Below are positions 1-8,698 of a stretch of 64,000 nucleotides of DNA, in pieces. Each line of letters begins with the position of its first letter. Position 1 is the first letter of the stretch. The notes under the pieces were generated by a model. That model saw only the letters and a program-made list of their open reading frames with translations, was not told the DNA's origin and made no database searches. Made by a program: the position numbers and the translations under genes. The DNA comes from Bacillota bacterium (GTDB taxonomy: Bacteria > Bacillota > Clostridia > Lachnospirales > Anaerotignaceae), in contig JAETUG010000004.1 in the NCBI GenBank assembly GCA_021768705.1, positions 1 through 64,000 on the forward strand, in the 5' to 3' direction.

Positions 1-5
1 ATTTC

Positions 6-34
6 AGACCAGCGAATATCGGTGGTCTTATTTT
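6..34 (+). terminator. Hairpin at window edge, probable terminator
   Basis: Arms AGACCA (6-11) and TGGTCT (23-28) enclose a smaller CGA/TCG stem, followed on the plus strand by TATTTTG. It would end a plus-strand gene lying left of the window and may also stop the minus-strand small genes, since the hairpin is nearly symmetrical. The T-tract is short, so strength is uncertain. Confidence 0.45.
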
Positions 35-39
35 GATGT

Positions 40-192
40 TCAAAATCCTTCATAAAACTTTTTGCCTAAAAACATCAATTTGTTATTGACTTTTAATTTG
101 CAGGCTAATTTAAAAAATCTCAAAATCATAAGTACTAATAACGCTATAAAAATAAAGGTTTCCTTTAGTTTATCTTGTTTTTTATTTTCCAT
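40..192 (-). CDS. Small single-pass membrane protein, unknown function
   Basis: A 50-residue reading frame starts at ATG 192 with a weak AGGT ribosome site about nine bases upstream. The product has a charged N-terminus (MENKKQDKLKE), one hydrophobic helix at roughly residues 13-27 and a lysine-rich tail, the layout of a small inner-membrane protein with a positive C-terminal side. No family is recognised. It is last in a run of three minus-strand AT-rich genes and is followed by a hairpin at 6-28, so it may be cotranscribed with them. Small hydrophobic frames arise by chance in AT-rich DNA; the ribosome site and position are the only support. Confidence 0.4.
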   Translation of the reverse strand: MENKKQDKLKETFIFIALLVLMILRFFKLACKLKVNNKLMFLGKKFYEGF

Positions 193-202
193 CGTAATTT
201 AC

Positions 203-514
203 CTATAATTTAAAGCATTTAACATTTTCTAACTTTAATTCAATATCCTGATTATTTTCCAAAGAAATACCTATATATTTTTTGTGAAACATATATTCCA
301 AGTATCTTTGTATCTCCATGATATTTTCTTGTGTTTTATTAACTACTTCTATTTGTATCCCTCCATTTTTAATCCATGCATAATACCCTTTATCTTTACC
401 TTCAAAAACATTATGCGCTATTTTTTTATTATAAACTCCTTTCATATATACTCGTGTCCTTTTTACTAATTTTTTATATGCAAAATCAGATGAGATCGTA
501 ATATTAATTTTCAT
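203..514 (-). CDS. Hypothetical protein, 103 aa, AT-rich orphan
   Basis: The start is set at ATG 514 because GGAGGT lies seven bases upstream (522-527); an upstream in-frame TTG at 538 has no such site. The product starts MKINITISSDF, has mixed alpha/beta character and no signal or membrane segment; the C-terminal half is rich in acidic and asparagine residues. No family is recognised. It overlaps the end of the upstream gene by 11 bases, so the two are probably translationally coupled. Pairs of small unmatched genes like these often come from toxin-immunity or mobile-element cargo, but nothing in the sequence proves this. Confidence 0.6.
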   Translation of the reverse strand: MKINITISSDFAYKKLVKRTRVYMKGVYNKKIAHNVFEGKDKGYYAWIKNGGIQIEVVNKTQENIMEIQRYLEYMFHKKYIGISLENNQDIELKLENVKCFKL

Positions 515-908
515 CGCTATTACCTCCTCTATCTGCAAAACATTTCGATACTCTATAAAATATATTCTTTTTATATGCTGCTTGATTGTCTTCGATAAAT
601 GCTTCTATCATTCTGAAACTATCGATTATATCATTATCCACCACATCTTGATTCCATGTATTAACAAAATTCTGTAATTCTTCAAGTTTTTCATATGAAT
701 AGCCATATTGCCTAGCCTGTTCTAGTATTCTTTCTCTCTTTTCCTTCTCCAAGTAAGTACGAATACCACAATCCCGCCGTTCTATCTCGAGCTTTTTTTT
801 AGCTTCCCGAATATTCGAAATTTCCTTTAAATGTTCAAGCTCTTGTTGATTCAAAGCTTGTATTTTATTATCGTATTCTTCAAATTGGTCAATCTTATTT
901 TTAAACAC
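504..908 (-). CDS. Hypothetical coiled-coil protein, possibly a fragment
   Basis: The frame is open from a TTG at 938, but the likeliest start is GTG 908, with GGAGG at 922-926 (a long 13-base gap). The roughly 134-residue product is highly charged and predicted largely helical: a heptad-rich stretch of Glu/Lys/Gln covers about residues 10-70, then a helical C-terminal half ending NSDEN. No family is recognised. The weak start and the coiled-coil-only content make it possible that this is the C-terminal remnant of a larger protein, such as a secreted toxin or phage structural protein. It is first of the three minus-strand genes of the AT-rich island. Confidence 0.5.
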   Translation of the reverse strand: MFKNKIDQFEEYDNKIQALNQQELEHLKEISNIREAKKKLEIERRDCGIRTYLEKEKRERILEQARQYGYSYEKLEELQNFVNTWNQDVVDNDIIDSFRMIEAFIEDNQAAYKKNIFYRVSKCFADRGGNSDEN

Positions 909-1523
909 AAGTTCATGTCCCCCTCCAATATTAGCCAACTATCTTTTGAATGCTATTAACTATTTCTGCTCCGTTCAATAAAGTACAACACCACATACAA
1001 ACTACCACCTTCAATAAAATACTAAAATAATTACGTATATTTTGTGTTGTGACAATTTATAATATCGTTTTTTGACATAAGATATCTACTTTACCTCAAT
1101 ATATCATATTCATTTAATAATATTTTTTACTAAAAATACATTATTAGAGAGAAAATTTTCAAAACCAAAAAACGTCAACTTTTTGAGCCATTTTTACATA
1201 AAAAAACTTAATATGATGTATATTATATCACTTTTTATCAAAAAATATCAAGTTATATACTCATCCCATTTACAAAACACGACAAAAATTCTGTTTTATT
1301 TCAACATAAAGTGCACTCTAACAAACAGTCAGATAGCATTTTTTCTTCTCTAGATGAATATCCTCAATCAATACAATAATAAGATACCAAGCTAACTTAA
1401 AATACATATTATTTTTTCTGTTATTCTTACCACATTAACAATACAAACAATCGGCTGATATGACTTACACTCTAAATTTCCATTACGCATCCAAGCGCTC
1501 ACCATTCCAAATCATCTTTTTAT
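909..1523. other. AT-rich gene-free stretch
   Basis: About 600 bases of strongly AT-rich sequence with no convincing gene on either strand. Short frames exist (for example from ATG 1213 on the plus strand) but lack ribosome sites. Base composition differs plainly from everything right of position 1600, suggesting acquired DNA or a decayed element end. No transposase frame or clear terminal inverted repeat is seen. Confidence 0.6.
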
Positions 1524-2654
1524 TTAAAATGGAACAGCTGAATCCATTGATTTAACTAGGTTTGTACAAAATCGCTCTGCATCCAAATAAACACCTACCC
1601 ACATGGTCAGTGCCTGCTTTCCATGGGCCCCTGCCTTCTGAAACAATCCATCCAGATTGAAAGCAATACGGGGCAGCAAACCAAAATCCTCCAACAACGT
1701 AAACAAGGGAAAGAAAATCGCCATTGGCGGCAGCATGACAGCCACCACCCAGCTGACCGTCAGCCAGACTCCATCCACCAGCAGGCTTTCCAACCAAAGG
1801 GGCGTCTCCAGAGAAACCAGCCCCCTTCGCATCACTTCCCCACATTGGCTAAACCACTGCATCAGAAAATCAGAAGGGACATTGGCCCCTGCCACCGTAA
1901 TCCAAAATACTCCGCCCAACAACAACAGCATGATAGGGATACCCGTTTTCGGGGAAAGGATAATCTTGTCGATGCGTTCCGTATAGCTGTCCCGCTCCTC
2001 TTTTTTTCGTACCACTTCTGCGCAGATTTCCTTAGAACGTTCCAGAAAAGCCAGAGAACGATTGGTTTTAAACTCTGCCGTTTGATAGCCCTCTTCCGTT
2101 TTGGGGGCAAAGGCATCCCAATCCAGCCCCTTGGGGCGAATCTGCCGCCGCCCTTCCGCCACTTCCAGCAGCAGTTCCTTCAATTCTGCCAGGCCAATCC
2201 CTTGTCTCGCTGCCATTTCAACCACAGGGATGCCCGTCAATTCCTCTAAACGCTCCTTCTCAACAGAGATTCCTTTTTTCTTGGCTTCATCGGTCAAATT
2301 CAAACAAAAGATAACAGTATCGGTCAATTCCATGATCTGCAGACCAAGGGGCAGATTGCGTTCCAAGGAAGTAGCATCCAGAATGACAATGACAATATCG
2401 GGATTTTCGTAACAGATAAAATCCTTGGCGGCGCATTCCTCAGCGCAATCGGAAAAAAGAGAATAGATCCCCGGCAGGTCGTACAGCTCTACCTCCCATT
2501 CCTCCAGAGAAAATCTCCCCACAGCATTGCCTACGGTTTTCCCCGACCAGTTGCCTGTATGCTGCTTCAAGCCCGTCAGAGCATTGAAAACGGTGCTTTT
2601 TCCCGTATTGGGGTTCCCTGCCAGGGCGATACACAGGCGTTTTTGCTCAGCCAT
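1524..2654 (-). pseudogene. feoB: Truncated ferrous iron transporter FeoB with foreign C-terminal tail
   Basis: FeoB is the GTPase-linked membrane permease for Fe(II). The N-terminal G domain is intact: G1 GNPNTGKST at about residues 13-21, a switch region, and G3 DLPG at 59-62. The first transmembrane part follows, up to the HGKQALTM motif near residue 351. The usual continuation with the second gate motif and remaining helices is missing; instead there are 25 unrelated residues and a stop. Full-length FeoB has over 600 residues, so about 40 percent is lost and transport is unlikely. The start at ATG 2654 overlaps the feoA stop by eight bases, with a GGAGG site. The break near 1602 coincides with the AT-rich DNA, pointing to insertion or deletion by acquired sequence. 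Confidence 0.85.
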
Positions 2655-2889
2655 CCCGCCTCGCCTCCTCCACAGCAATCCGCTCCGCATCGGTATTTCT
2701 GAGAGCAATGAGGGTATCCTTCACCCGATACACCCGCGTACCGCCGCCTGCACATTCATACATCGGCAAGACCCGGCTGCCTCGGAAAAATCCCAGGTCG
2801 AAAAAACGCAAACGACACTCCCCCTGCACTTCCTGCACAAAACAGGGCTGTTCCACAGGGATCTCCGTAATATTTTTCCATTTGTCCAT
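2647..2889 (-). CDS. feoA: Ferrous iron transport accessory protein FeoA
   Basis: An 80-residue SH3-like FeoA protein, a cytoplasmic partner of FeoB in Fe(II) uptake. The middle of the protein (RLRFFDLGFFRGSRV) matches the family pattern of a conserved LGF turn, and the C-terminus ends in the typical IALR-type strand. ATG 2889 is chosen because GAGGAGGG lies just upstream; the longer open frame beyond it is only read-through of the leader. It overlaps feoB by eight bases. With its feoB truncated, FeoA here may have no working partner unless another feoB exists in the genome. Confidence 0.85.
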   Translation of the reverse strand: MDKWKNITEIPVEQPCFVQEVQGECRLRFFDLGFFRGSRVLPMYECAGGGTRVYRVKDTLIALRNTDAERIAVEEARRDG

Positions 2890-2953
2890 GTCCTTCCCTC
2901 CTCGGGAATTTGTTATTTTCAATATATCCCAAGAAGAAGGTTCCGGTGCATGG

Positions 2954-2992
2954 ACAAAAAAAGAAAGCCCCAGACCAAAAACGTCTGGGGCT
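2954..2992 (-). terminator. Intrinsic terminator after metK
   Basis: Arms AGCCCCAGAC and GTCTGGGGCT pair perfectly over ten base pairs around a seven-base loop and are followed on the minus strand by TTCTTTTTTT. It lies between metK and feoA, so feoAB needs its own promoter or read-through. Confidence 0.9.
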
Positions 2993-3011
2993 CTGAGATT
3001 ACTAAAGGAAC

Positions 3012-4190
3012 TTACAGTCTTTCTTTGAATACGTCTACCATATCCAGTTTTTCCCAAGGCAGATCCAAGTCTGTTCTGCCAAAGTGACCATAAGCAGCTA
3101 CCTGTTTATAGATAGGTCTGCGCAGGTCGAAGTTTTTAATAATAGCAGCAGGACGCAGGTCGAAGTTTTTGTTTACGATCTCTACGATTTCCTCATCAGA
3201 GATTTTGCCTGTGCCATATGTGTTTACCAGAATGGAAACGGGCTTCGCTACGCCGATGGCATAGGCAAGCTGCACTTCACATTTGGTTGCGATGCCGCTG
3301 GCAACGATATTTTTTGCAACGTGTCTTGCTGCGTAGCAAGCGGAACGGTCAACCTTTGTAGGGTCTTTGCCGGAGAAAGCACCGCCGCCATGGGCTGCGT
3401 AACCACCGTAGGTATCAACGATGATCTTTCTGCCTGTCAGACCGGAGTCACCCATGGGACCGCCGATAACAAATCTGCCTGTGGGGTTGATGTAGTATTT
3501 TGTTTTGTCATCCAGCAGTTCTGCGGGGATGACTTTCTTTACTACGTTTTCAATGATGTCCTTTTCGATCTGGCTGTGTTCTACATCGGGGTCATGCTGA
3601 GAGGATACAACAACGGTGTCCACTCTTGCGGGCTTATCATCTACATATTCTACGGTTACCTGTGCTTTCCCATCGGGACGCAGATATGCCAGTGTGCCGT
3701 TTTTACGCACTTCTGTCAGTCTTCTTGTCAGCTTATGGGACAGGGAGATAGGCAGAGGCATCAGTTCTTCTGTTTCGTCGCAAGCGAAACCAAACATCAT
3801 ACCCTGGTCGCCGGCGCCTGTATCAAATTCACTGTCATCTTCACCTTTCTTGTTTTCCAGAGAATGGTCAACGCCCATAGCGATATCGGGGGACTGACCG
3901 TGGATGGCTGTCAATACGGAACAGGTTTCGCTGTCGAAGCCGAATTTTGCTCTGGTATAGCCAATCTCTTCCAATGTTTCTCTAACGATTTTTTCTACGT
4001 CTACATAAGCGTCTGTTGTGATTTCGCCCATAACGAAAACCACGCCTGTTGTTGTGCATGTTTCGCAGGCTACACGGGCATTCGGGTCTTTTGCCAGCAA
4101 TGCGTCCAGCACGCCGTCGGAAATCTGGTCACAGATCTTATCGGGATGCCCCTCTGTAACAGATTCGGATGTGAATAATCTTCTGCTCAT
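3012..4190 (-). CDS. metK: S-adenosylmethionine synthetase
   Basis: MetK joins methionine and ATP to make S-adenosylmethionine with release of phosphate and diphosphate. The 392-residue protein begins [22 protein letters not shown], which carries the conserved HPDK substrate motif near the N-terminus; the [10 protein letters not shown] hexapeptide region and the glycine-rich [17 protein letters not shown]-loop-like segment are intact. ATG 4190 is used because AAGGAG sits nine bases upstream; a GTG seven codons earlier lies over the ribosome site. The long leader carries a SAM-I riboswitch with terminator, so expression should drop when SAM is plentiful. It stands as a single-gene unit. Confidence 0.97.
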   Translation of the reverse strand: MSRRLFTSESVTEGHPDKICDQISDGVLDALLAKDPNARVACETCTTTGVVFVMGEITTDAYVDVEKIVRETLEEIGYTRAKFGFDSETCSVLTAIHGQSPDIAMGVDHSLENKKGEDDSEFDTGAGDQGMMFGFACDETEELMPLPISLSHKLTRRLTEVRKNGTLAYLRPDGKAQVTVEYVDDKPARVDTVVVSSQHDPDVEHSQIEKDIIENVVKKVIPAELLDDKTKYYINPTGRFVIGGPMGDSGLTGRKIIVDTYGGYAAHGGGAFSGKDPTKVDRSACYAARHVAKNIVASGIATKCEVQLAYAIGVAKPVSILVNTYGTGKISDEEIVEIVNKNFDLRPAAIIKNFDLRRPIYKQVAAYGHFGRTDLDLPWEKLDMVDVFKERL

Positions 4191-4410
4191 TTTCTGTTCT
4201 CCTTTTTTCACACAAAAATTTTACCAACTGCAAATAGAGTTTTTAAGTAAGGAGAGACTTGTCTGAATTGTTTCTACGAGAAAACCATTCGTAAGGCCTT
4301 GCCTTACTCATGTCCTTGCTCCGCAAGCCCCATCCTACCTTTCTCTCTCTTGCGTTCTGCAAGCAGACGCAACAAATCGAAACGTAGTCTGTGGTTTTCT
4401 CCGCTTTCCA

Positions 4411-4434
4411 ACAAAAAAAAGCCCTTCAGGGCTT
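4411..4434 (-). terminator. Expression-platform terminator of the SAM riboswitch
   Basis: On the minus strand AAGCCCT-GA-AGGGCTT is followed by eight T residues. It lies directly downstream of the SAM aptamer and about 220 bases before metK, the position expected for the OFF-state hairpin. Confidence 0.85.
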
Positions 4435-4442
4435 CTACGTCA

Positions 4443-4542
4443 ATCTCATCTTCCGCAAATTTGCGGGGGAATTGGCACCGATGCGTTTCCGCCGGTTGCC
4501 GGGTGTCACAGGGCCCTGTCCCTCAACCACTCTTGATAAGTC
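4443..4542 (-). promoter_or_regulatory. SAM-I (S-box) riboswitch upstream of metK
   Basis: The minus strand carries the family's hallmark blocks in order: CTTATCAAGAG, GAGGGAC..GGCCCTGTGA, CCCGGCAACC, GGTGCCAATTCC and GATGAG. The first and last blocks pair to form P1. This is the SAM-binding aptamer known from Firmicute methionine genes; binding normally favours the downstream terminator. Position upstream of metK and the terminator at 4411-4434 fit an OFF switch. The remaining 220-base stretch to the metK start is unusually long and holds no gene. Confidence 0.95.
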
Positions 4543-4677
4543 CTCTATTTACTTCCTGTAGTATTTTACAAGGGCGTGCTTTATCTGTCAATAAAAAATC
4601 CGCCGTTCCCAACAATTCCCACAGATTGCATAGGGAAATGCTGCAAAACGACGGAAAAACAAGACATTTTCACAACA

Positions 4678-4788
4678 TCAGCCGCTGATTTTTGCTGACA
4701 GAAAAGCCGCTGCCGCCTCCAAGCCATGCAGATCCTCCCCATCGAAACGACCGCTCACAGGGCTGTCAATATCCAACACCCCCTGTAC
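4678..4788 (-). pseudogene. C-terminal remnant of free methionine-(R)-sulfoxide reductase (GAF family)
   Basis: Reading the minus strand from 4788 gives 36 uninterrupted codons, containing GVLDIDSP and FDGEDLHGLEAA, ending in TGA at 4678-4680. This is the typical C-terminus of the small GAF-domain enzymes (fRMsr/YebR) that reduce free methionine-R-sulfoxide. Nothing upstream continues the family: an in-frame start and the N-terminal three quarters are absent, and the DUF89 gene ends only 40 bases away. It looks like a deletion remnant. Its place beside the methionine-controlled metK leader is notable but may be chance. Confidence 0.75.
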
Positions 4789-4802
4789 GAATCAATAAAG
4801 TA

Positions 4803-4834
4803 TAAAAATAGGAAACCATAAATAGCTTCCTATG
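4803..4834 (-). terminator. Terminator at the end of the tetrapyrrole/repair operon
   Basis: ATAGGAA and TTCCTAT arms, extended by a G-T and a C-G pair, surround an AT-rich loop and are followed by TTTTTATA on the minus strand. The hairpin overlaps the stop codon of the DUF89 gene. Confidence 0.65.
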
Positions 4835-5702
4835 TCAAGTCTCTTTCATTGATGAATACCCCGCTGAACTGGGGCAAACCAAACCGTTCCATAAACCACT
4901 GGCATTTGCAGAGGAACAGATAATAAATGTTCAGACCACAGCCATGAAGGCTTTCGAAATTGCCCTGTCCCTTGGAAACAAGGATATCCGCTTCGTCAAT
5001 AGCCTTTTTGGCTTCCACAGAAACCCAAGGGAGATATGTACCGGCAATATTCGTGCCATTGGGAAGAACGCTCCCCAATGCATCCATGCCCACCTGCAGG
5101 GCATCTTCCATAGTGGCATCGTTCAAAACAGGCTCTCCCCGAACAATGATGATCCGTTCTGCCTGGGGCACAACGGCGGCAATGGTCTCCAAAAGGAGTT
5201 TGTCCAGCAATATCTCGCCGCAGTTATCCGTCAGATAGACCAGCTTTTTTGCCGTTTTCAGGTCTTTTGTAAATTTTGCATAGGTTTCTGAGGACAAAGG
5301 CAGGCTTTCCGCCTGTTCCAGAAACGCTTTCAGTTTTTCATCGTCCACACTGCCCAAGGCACCAAAATCGATATAGTTCCCGATCTGCGCATAGCGCAAA
5401 GCCAACGCCAGAGGGTCGGCGGAAGCATGGATCTTTCTGCGGATTTCCGTTTCTTTTTCCAGCAACATGGCATTGTAGCCCTTTTTCAGCTCGTCGAAGC
5501 TGAAGGGCTTGCCGAAATATGTCTCATGCAGTCTGCCGATATAGGAAAGGAGGACAGGGGCAGGCTCTTCTGCCGCCTTTTCCGCAATGATGCCCAGCAC
5601 CTTTCCCAGATATTCTGCCTTTTTTTCTTCGTTTGGTTCTTTTTTGACGCCTTCTGCCTGTCTTTTTACCAGGCAGTGCATACATTCCGCGCTGACCTTC
5701 AT
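4830..5702 (-). CDS. DUF89/ARMT1-family damage-control phosphatase
   Basis: A 290-residue member of the DUF89 family of metal-dependent phosphatases, which remove phosphate from damaged or surplus phosphometabolites. The N-terminal CMHC pair (residues 7-10) and the later TDNCGEI, RGEPVLNDAT and KGQGNFES motifs, which carry the metal and phosphate ligands, are all present. This is the prokaryotic subfamily with the early cysteine pair. ATG 5702 overlaps the stop of the DNA glycosylase gene by four bases (ATGA), so the two are coupled and belong to the long minus-strand operon. Substrate cannot be told from sequence; cofactor or sugar-phosphate repair is the family theme. Confidence 0.85.
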   Translation of the reverse strand: MKVSAECMHCLVKRQAEGVKKEPNEEKKAEYLGKVLGIIAEKAAEEPAPVLLSYIGRLHETYFGKPFSFDELKKGYNAMLLEKETEIRRKIHASADPLALALRYAQIGNYIDFGALGSVDDEKLKAFLEQAESLPLSSETYAKFTKDLKTAKKLVYLTDNCGEILLDKLLLETIAAVVPQAERIIIVRGEPVLNDATMEDALQVGMDALGSVLPNGTNIAGTYLPWVSVEAKKAIDEADILVSKGQGNFESLHGCGLNIYYLFLCKCQWFMERFGLPQFSGVFINERDLT

Positions 5703-6232
5703 TGGCTGTCACCTTCTTTTCCGATCAAGGGCAAAAGGGCTTCGCCCCATGTCTCCACCAGTTTTTCCAGTTTCCATGTGGCATTGGCAGGGCTGGTGGA
5801 GGGCATTTGCAATGCTTCGATGCCCAGTCGTTTTTCCTGATATTTTTTGTATAATTTATAAGCCATGCCGCCGTTGCAGAGGATAGGAACCTTTCCCGTC
5901 ACCGCCAAAATACGCTCCAAGTCGGCAGGCTCCACGTTTCGGATACTACTGTCGCTGCTGCCGATGATATCACAGCTATGGATGACATCATGCAGGGCAA
6001 TATGGTTCCGCAGCAGGAGGGTTCTCTTTTCTGCAATGGTCTGGGGGACTTCTTCCTCTGTAATCGCCGCCAGCATCTTCCAAAAGCGATTCTGGGGATG
6101 TCCGTAATAAAAACCGGACTCTCTGGATTTACGGGAAGGGGCTGTGCCCAAGATCAGCACCCGACACCCCCCATCACAGACAGGGGCAAAGTTCTGGGTC
6201 ACCCGTTCCCATTTTCCTTCTTCCTGTTTCAT
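5699..6232 (-). CDS. DNA-deoxyinosine glycosylase (uracil-DNA glycosylase superfamily, HDG type)
   Basis: A 177-residue enzyme of the uracil-DNA glycosylase superfamily, best fitting family 6, which removes hypoxanthine from DNA after adenine deamination. The first active-site block is LILGTAPSRKS followed by YYGHPQNRFW (about residues 27-50), and the second, near the C-terminus, is the PSTSPANA loop. In this family an asparagine in the first block replaces the catalytic aspartate. It starts four bases after the hemB stop and overlaps the DUF89 gene. A Mug-type mismatch glycosylase is the alternative, but the YYGHPQNRFW pattern favours HDG. Confidence 0.85.
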   Translation of the reverse strand: MKQEEGKWERVTQNFAPVCDGGCRVLILGTAPSRKSRESGFYYGHPQNRFWKMLAAITEEEVPQTIAEKRTLLLRNHIALHDVIHSCDIIGSSDSSIRNVEPADLERILAVTGKVPILCNGGMAYKLYKKYQEKRLGIEALQMPSTSPANATWKLEKLVETWGEALLPLIGKEGDSQ

Positions 6233-6236
6233 GGTA

Positions 6237-7202
6237 TCAGCCTTCTTTCAGCCACTTCGCCGCATCCAAAGCATGATAGGTGATGAGAATGGTTGCACCT
6301 GCCCGCTTCATGGCAATGAGATTTTCCATGACAATACGCTTTTCATCGATCCAGCCCATTTTTGCCGCCGCCTTTACCATGGCGTATTCGCCGCTGACGT
6401 TATAGACCGCCAAGGGCAAATCGAACCGCTGGGCCGCCGCTTCTACCACATCCAGATATGCCAAAGCAGGCTTCACGATATACATGTCCGCCCCTTCTTC
6501 GATATCATCGGCGATTTCCCGCAGGGCTTCTCTTTTATTGCAGACATCCATCTGATAAGACCGTCTGTCCCCAAACTGGGGGGCGGAATGGGCCGCATCC
6601 CGAAAAGGGCCGTAATAGCCGGAAGCAAATTTGGCACTGTAAGCCATGATGGGGATATGGATGAAGCCATTTTCATCCAACGCCTGACGAATAGCCGCCA
6701 CACGCCCGTCCATCATATCGGAGGGGGCGATGATATCCGCCCCTGCCTGTGCCAAAGTGACGCTCATTTTCGCCAATAATGGCAGAGTCTCATCATTCAA
6801 GATATGACAACCGTCTACCAAACCACAATGCCCATGGGAGGTATATTCGCACAGGCAAACATCGGCGATGACCAACAGTTCGGGGTATCTTTTTTTGATA
6901 TGGCGGATGGCTCTCTGGGTGATGCCATCGGGGGCATAGGCCTGAGAACCCACCTCATCCTTTTCTTTGGGGATACCAAAGATCAGCACCCCTGCCACGC
7001 CGGCAGCTGCTACCGCATCCAGCGTCTCATCCATACGGTCGATAGAATACTGATAAATCTCCGGCATGGATGGAATGGGATTTTTGATGTTCTCTCCGTC
7101 GATGATAAAAATGGGATAGATCATTTCCTCTGCAGCGATCCTTGTTTCCCGTACCATGCGGCGCATCTTCTCAGAACTGCGCAGTCTTCTGAATCTTCTC
7201 AC
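6237..7202 (-). CDS. hemB: Porphobilinogen synthase (delta-aminolevulinate dehydratase)
   Basis: HemB condenses two 5-aminolevulinate molecules into porphobilinogen. The 321-residue protein has the zinc-type cysteine cluster DVCLCEYTSHGHCG around residue 120 and the two active-site lysines in YSAKFASGYYGPFRDA and MYIVKPALAYLD. It starts at GTG 7202, overlapping the cobA-hemD stop by four bases (GTGA), so translation is coupled. It supplies the step before HemC, encoded two genes upstream. No 5-aminolevulinate-forming gene (hemA/hemL) lies in the window. Confidence 0.96.
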   Translation of the reverse strand: MRRFRRLRSSEKMRRMVRETRIAAEEMIYPIFIIDGENIKNPIPSMPEIYQYSIDRMDETLDAVAAAGVAGVLIFGIPKEKDEVGSQAYAPDGITQRAIRHIKKRYPELLVIADVCLCEYTSHGHCGLVDGCHILNDETLPLLAKMSVTLAQAGADIIAPSDMMDGRVAAIRQALDENGFIHIPIMAYSAKFASGYYGPFRDAAHSAPQFGDRRSYQMDVCNKREALREIADDIEEGADMYIVKPALAYLDVVEAAAQRFDLPLAVYNVSGEYAMVKAAAKMGWIDEKRIVMENLIAMKRAGATILITYHALDAAKWLKEG

Positions 7203-8698
7203 TTTTCTGCCTCCTTCAATATTGCTTCGACCACACCGTCCACGTTGAAGGTCTCTGCTGTGATCTTCTCATAATCGCCGTATTTTTTGAGCATCTTCCT
7301 GGTGGAAGTGCCAATGCAGACGGCTTTTGTACCATCGGGAATGGTGCCGCCGTTTTCCATGAAGCCACGGACACCGGAACCGCTGGCAAAGGTGATAAAA
7401 TCCATCTCCCGTACCTTTTCATTGGCAGTACGGCGTTTTTCCTCGTCCACAAGAATATCGTAAATCTTCACATCCGTATATGTCATGCCTGCCCCATCCA
7501 ACACCTCTGTCAAAATTTCGGAGCCCTGTTCCGCCCGCAAAATGAGCAGCTTTTCTTCTTTTCCGACCCTCTGACAAAGCCCCTTTGCAAGGCTTTCCAC
7601 ATCGTATTTTTCCGGCAGATAGGCAGGATAAATGCCATGCTTTTCCAAAGCTGCCGCCGTACCTGTGCCGATGACGGCAAATTTGAGTCCTGCCAAGCTG
7701 CGGATATCCTGCTTCCGCTTTTTCAGATAGTCGAAGAAAATATCCACCCCGTTGGGGCTGGTGAATACCGCCCAAGGGTATTCCGATACCTTCTGCAAGG
7801 CGTCCTCCAGCATATGATTTTCCTGATAAGGCACAAGGGTGGAATAATCCATTTCCGTCACCTCTGCCCCCAATTCTTCCAATCTGTCCCGCAGCTTTCG
7901 GGTGATGGATTTTGTCCCCGTCACCCCGATTTTCACCCCACGAAGGGGATGGGGGATGGTTCCTGTAAAATCCAATCCTGCCGTTTCGCCAACGACAATG
8001 ACCGCAGGGGCTTCCAATTCTGCCTTGCGGACTTCTGCCGCCAGATCGCCCAATTTGGCTCGCACAACCCTTTGCTGGGGTGTCGTTCCCTGGGAAATGA
8101 CTGCTGCAGGCGTTTCGGCATCTTTGCCCCCCAGAAGCAGCCCTTGGGTGATTTCTTCCAGATGATGCAGACCCATGAGGAACACCAATGTTCCTTCCAG
8201 CTTCGCCAGTGTATCCAGATTTTCCGTCAAGGTAGTTTCGCCGCCAGCTGCCGTATGACCTGTGATGACATGAAAGCTGCGGGCGGTTTTCCGATGGGTC
8301 ACGGGGATACCTGCCGCCGCAGGTACAGCGATGGAGGAAGTTACGCCGGAAACCACCTCATAGGGGACTTCCGCCGCCTGCAACGCCAAAATCTCCTCAC
8401 CCCCTCTGCCGAATACAAAGGGATCGCCGCCTTTCAGCCGCACCACTGTTTTCCCTTCCTTGGCCTTTTTCACCAAAAGGACGTTGGTTTCTTCCTGGGG
8501 CAGGGAATGCTTGCCGTAACGCTTGCCCACAAAAATTTGTTCACACTCCTGCTTCGTTTCTTCCAACAGCTTGGATGCCGCCAGATCATCATACAGCACC
8601 ACGTCACATTTTTTCAGCAGCTTCAGCCCTTTCCATGTGATGAGTTCCGGGTCGCCGCAGCCGGCCCCTACCAGATATACCTTTCCTGTTTCGCTCAT
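7199..8698 (-). CDS. cobA-hemD: Fused uroporphyrinogen-III methyltransferase and uroporphyrinogen-III synthase
   Basis: A 499-residue fusion. The N-terminal part (about 1-245) is a SAM-dependent tetrapyrrole methylase: VYLVGAGCGDPELIT at the start, the GDPFVFGRGGEE loop near residue 90, and the PVTHR segment; it makes precorrin-2. The C-terminal part (about 250-499) is a HemD domain that cyclises hydroxymethylbilane to uroporphyrinogen III, with the TSPNGVD motif near 330. Such fusions are common in Clostridia. Both ends overlap neighbours by four bases (ATGA with hemC, GTGA with hemB). The product feeds SirC, so the operon points to sirohaem or cobalamin rather than haem. Confidence 0.95.
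   Translation of the reverse strand: MSETGKVYLVGAGCGDPELITWKGLKLLKKCDVVLYDDLAASKLLEETKQECEQIFVGKRYGKHSLPQEETNVLLVKKAKEGKTVVRLKGGDPFVFGRGGEEILALQAAEVPYEVVSGVTSSIAVPAAAGIPVTHRKTARSFHVITGHTAAGGETTLTENLDTLAKLEGTLVFLMGLHHLEEITQGLLLGGKDAETPAAVISQGTTPQQRVVRAKLGDLAAEVRKAELEAPAVIVVGETAGLDFTGTIPHPLRGVKIGVTGTKSITRKLRDRLEELGAEVTEMDYSTLVPYQENHMLEDALQKVSEYPWAVFTSPNGVDIFFDYLKKRKQDIRSLAGLKFAVIGTGTAAALEKHGIYPAYLPEKYDVESLAKGLCQRVGKEEKLLILRAEQGSEILTEVLDGAGMTYTDVKIYDILVDEEKRRTANEKVREMDFITFASGSGVRGFMENGGTIPDGTKAVCIGTSTRKMLKKYGDYEKITAETFNVDGVVEAILKEAEK

Noticed and set aside
1524..1601. The foreign tail of feoB as part of a transposase
   Set aside because: The 25 residues were compared from memory with ends of common IS families and no match was recognised; no terminal inverted repeat is visible.
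3084..4178. Long plus-strand frame opposite metK
   Set aside because: metK is certain on the other strand; the antisense frame arises from its codon bias and has a Cys/Phe-rich, unnatural composition.
4299..4688. Plus-strand frame across the metK leader
   Set aside because: It covers the SAM riboswitch and terminator in antisense and has no ribosome site.
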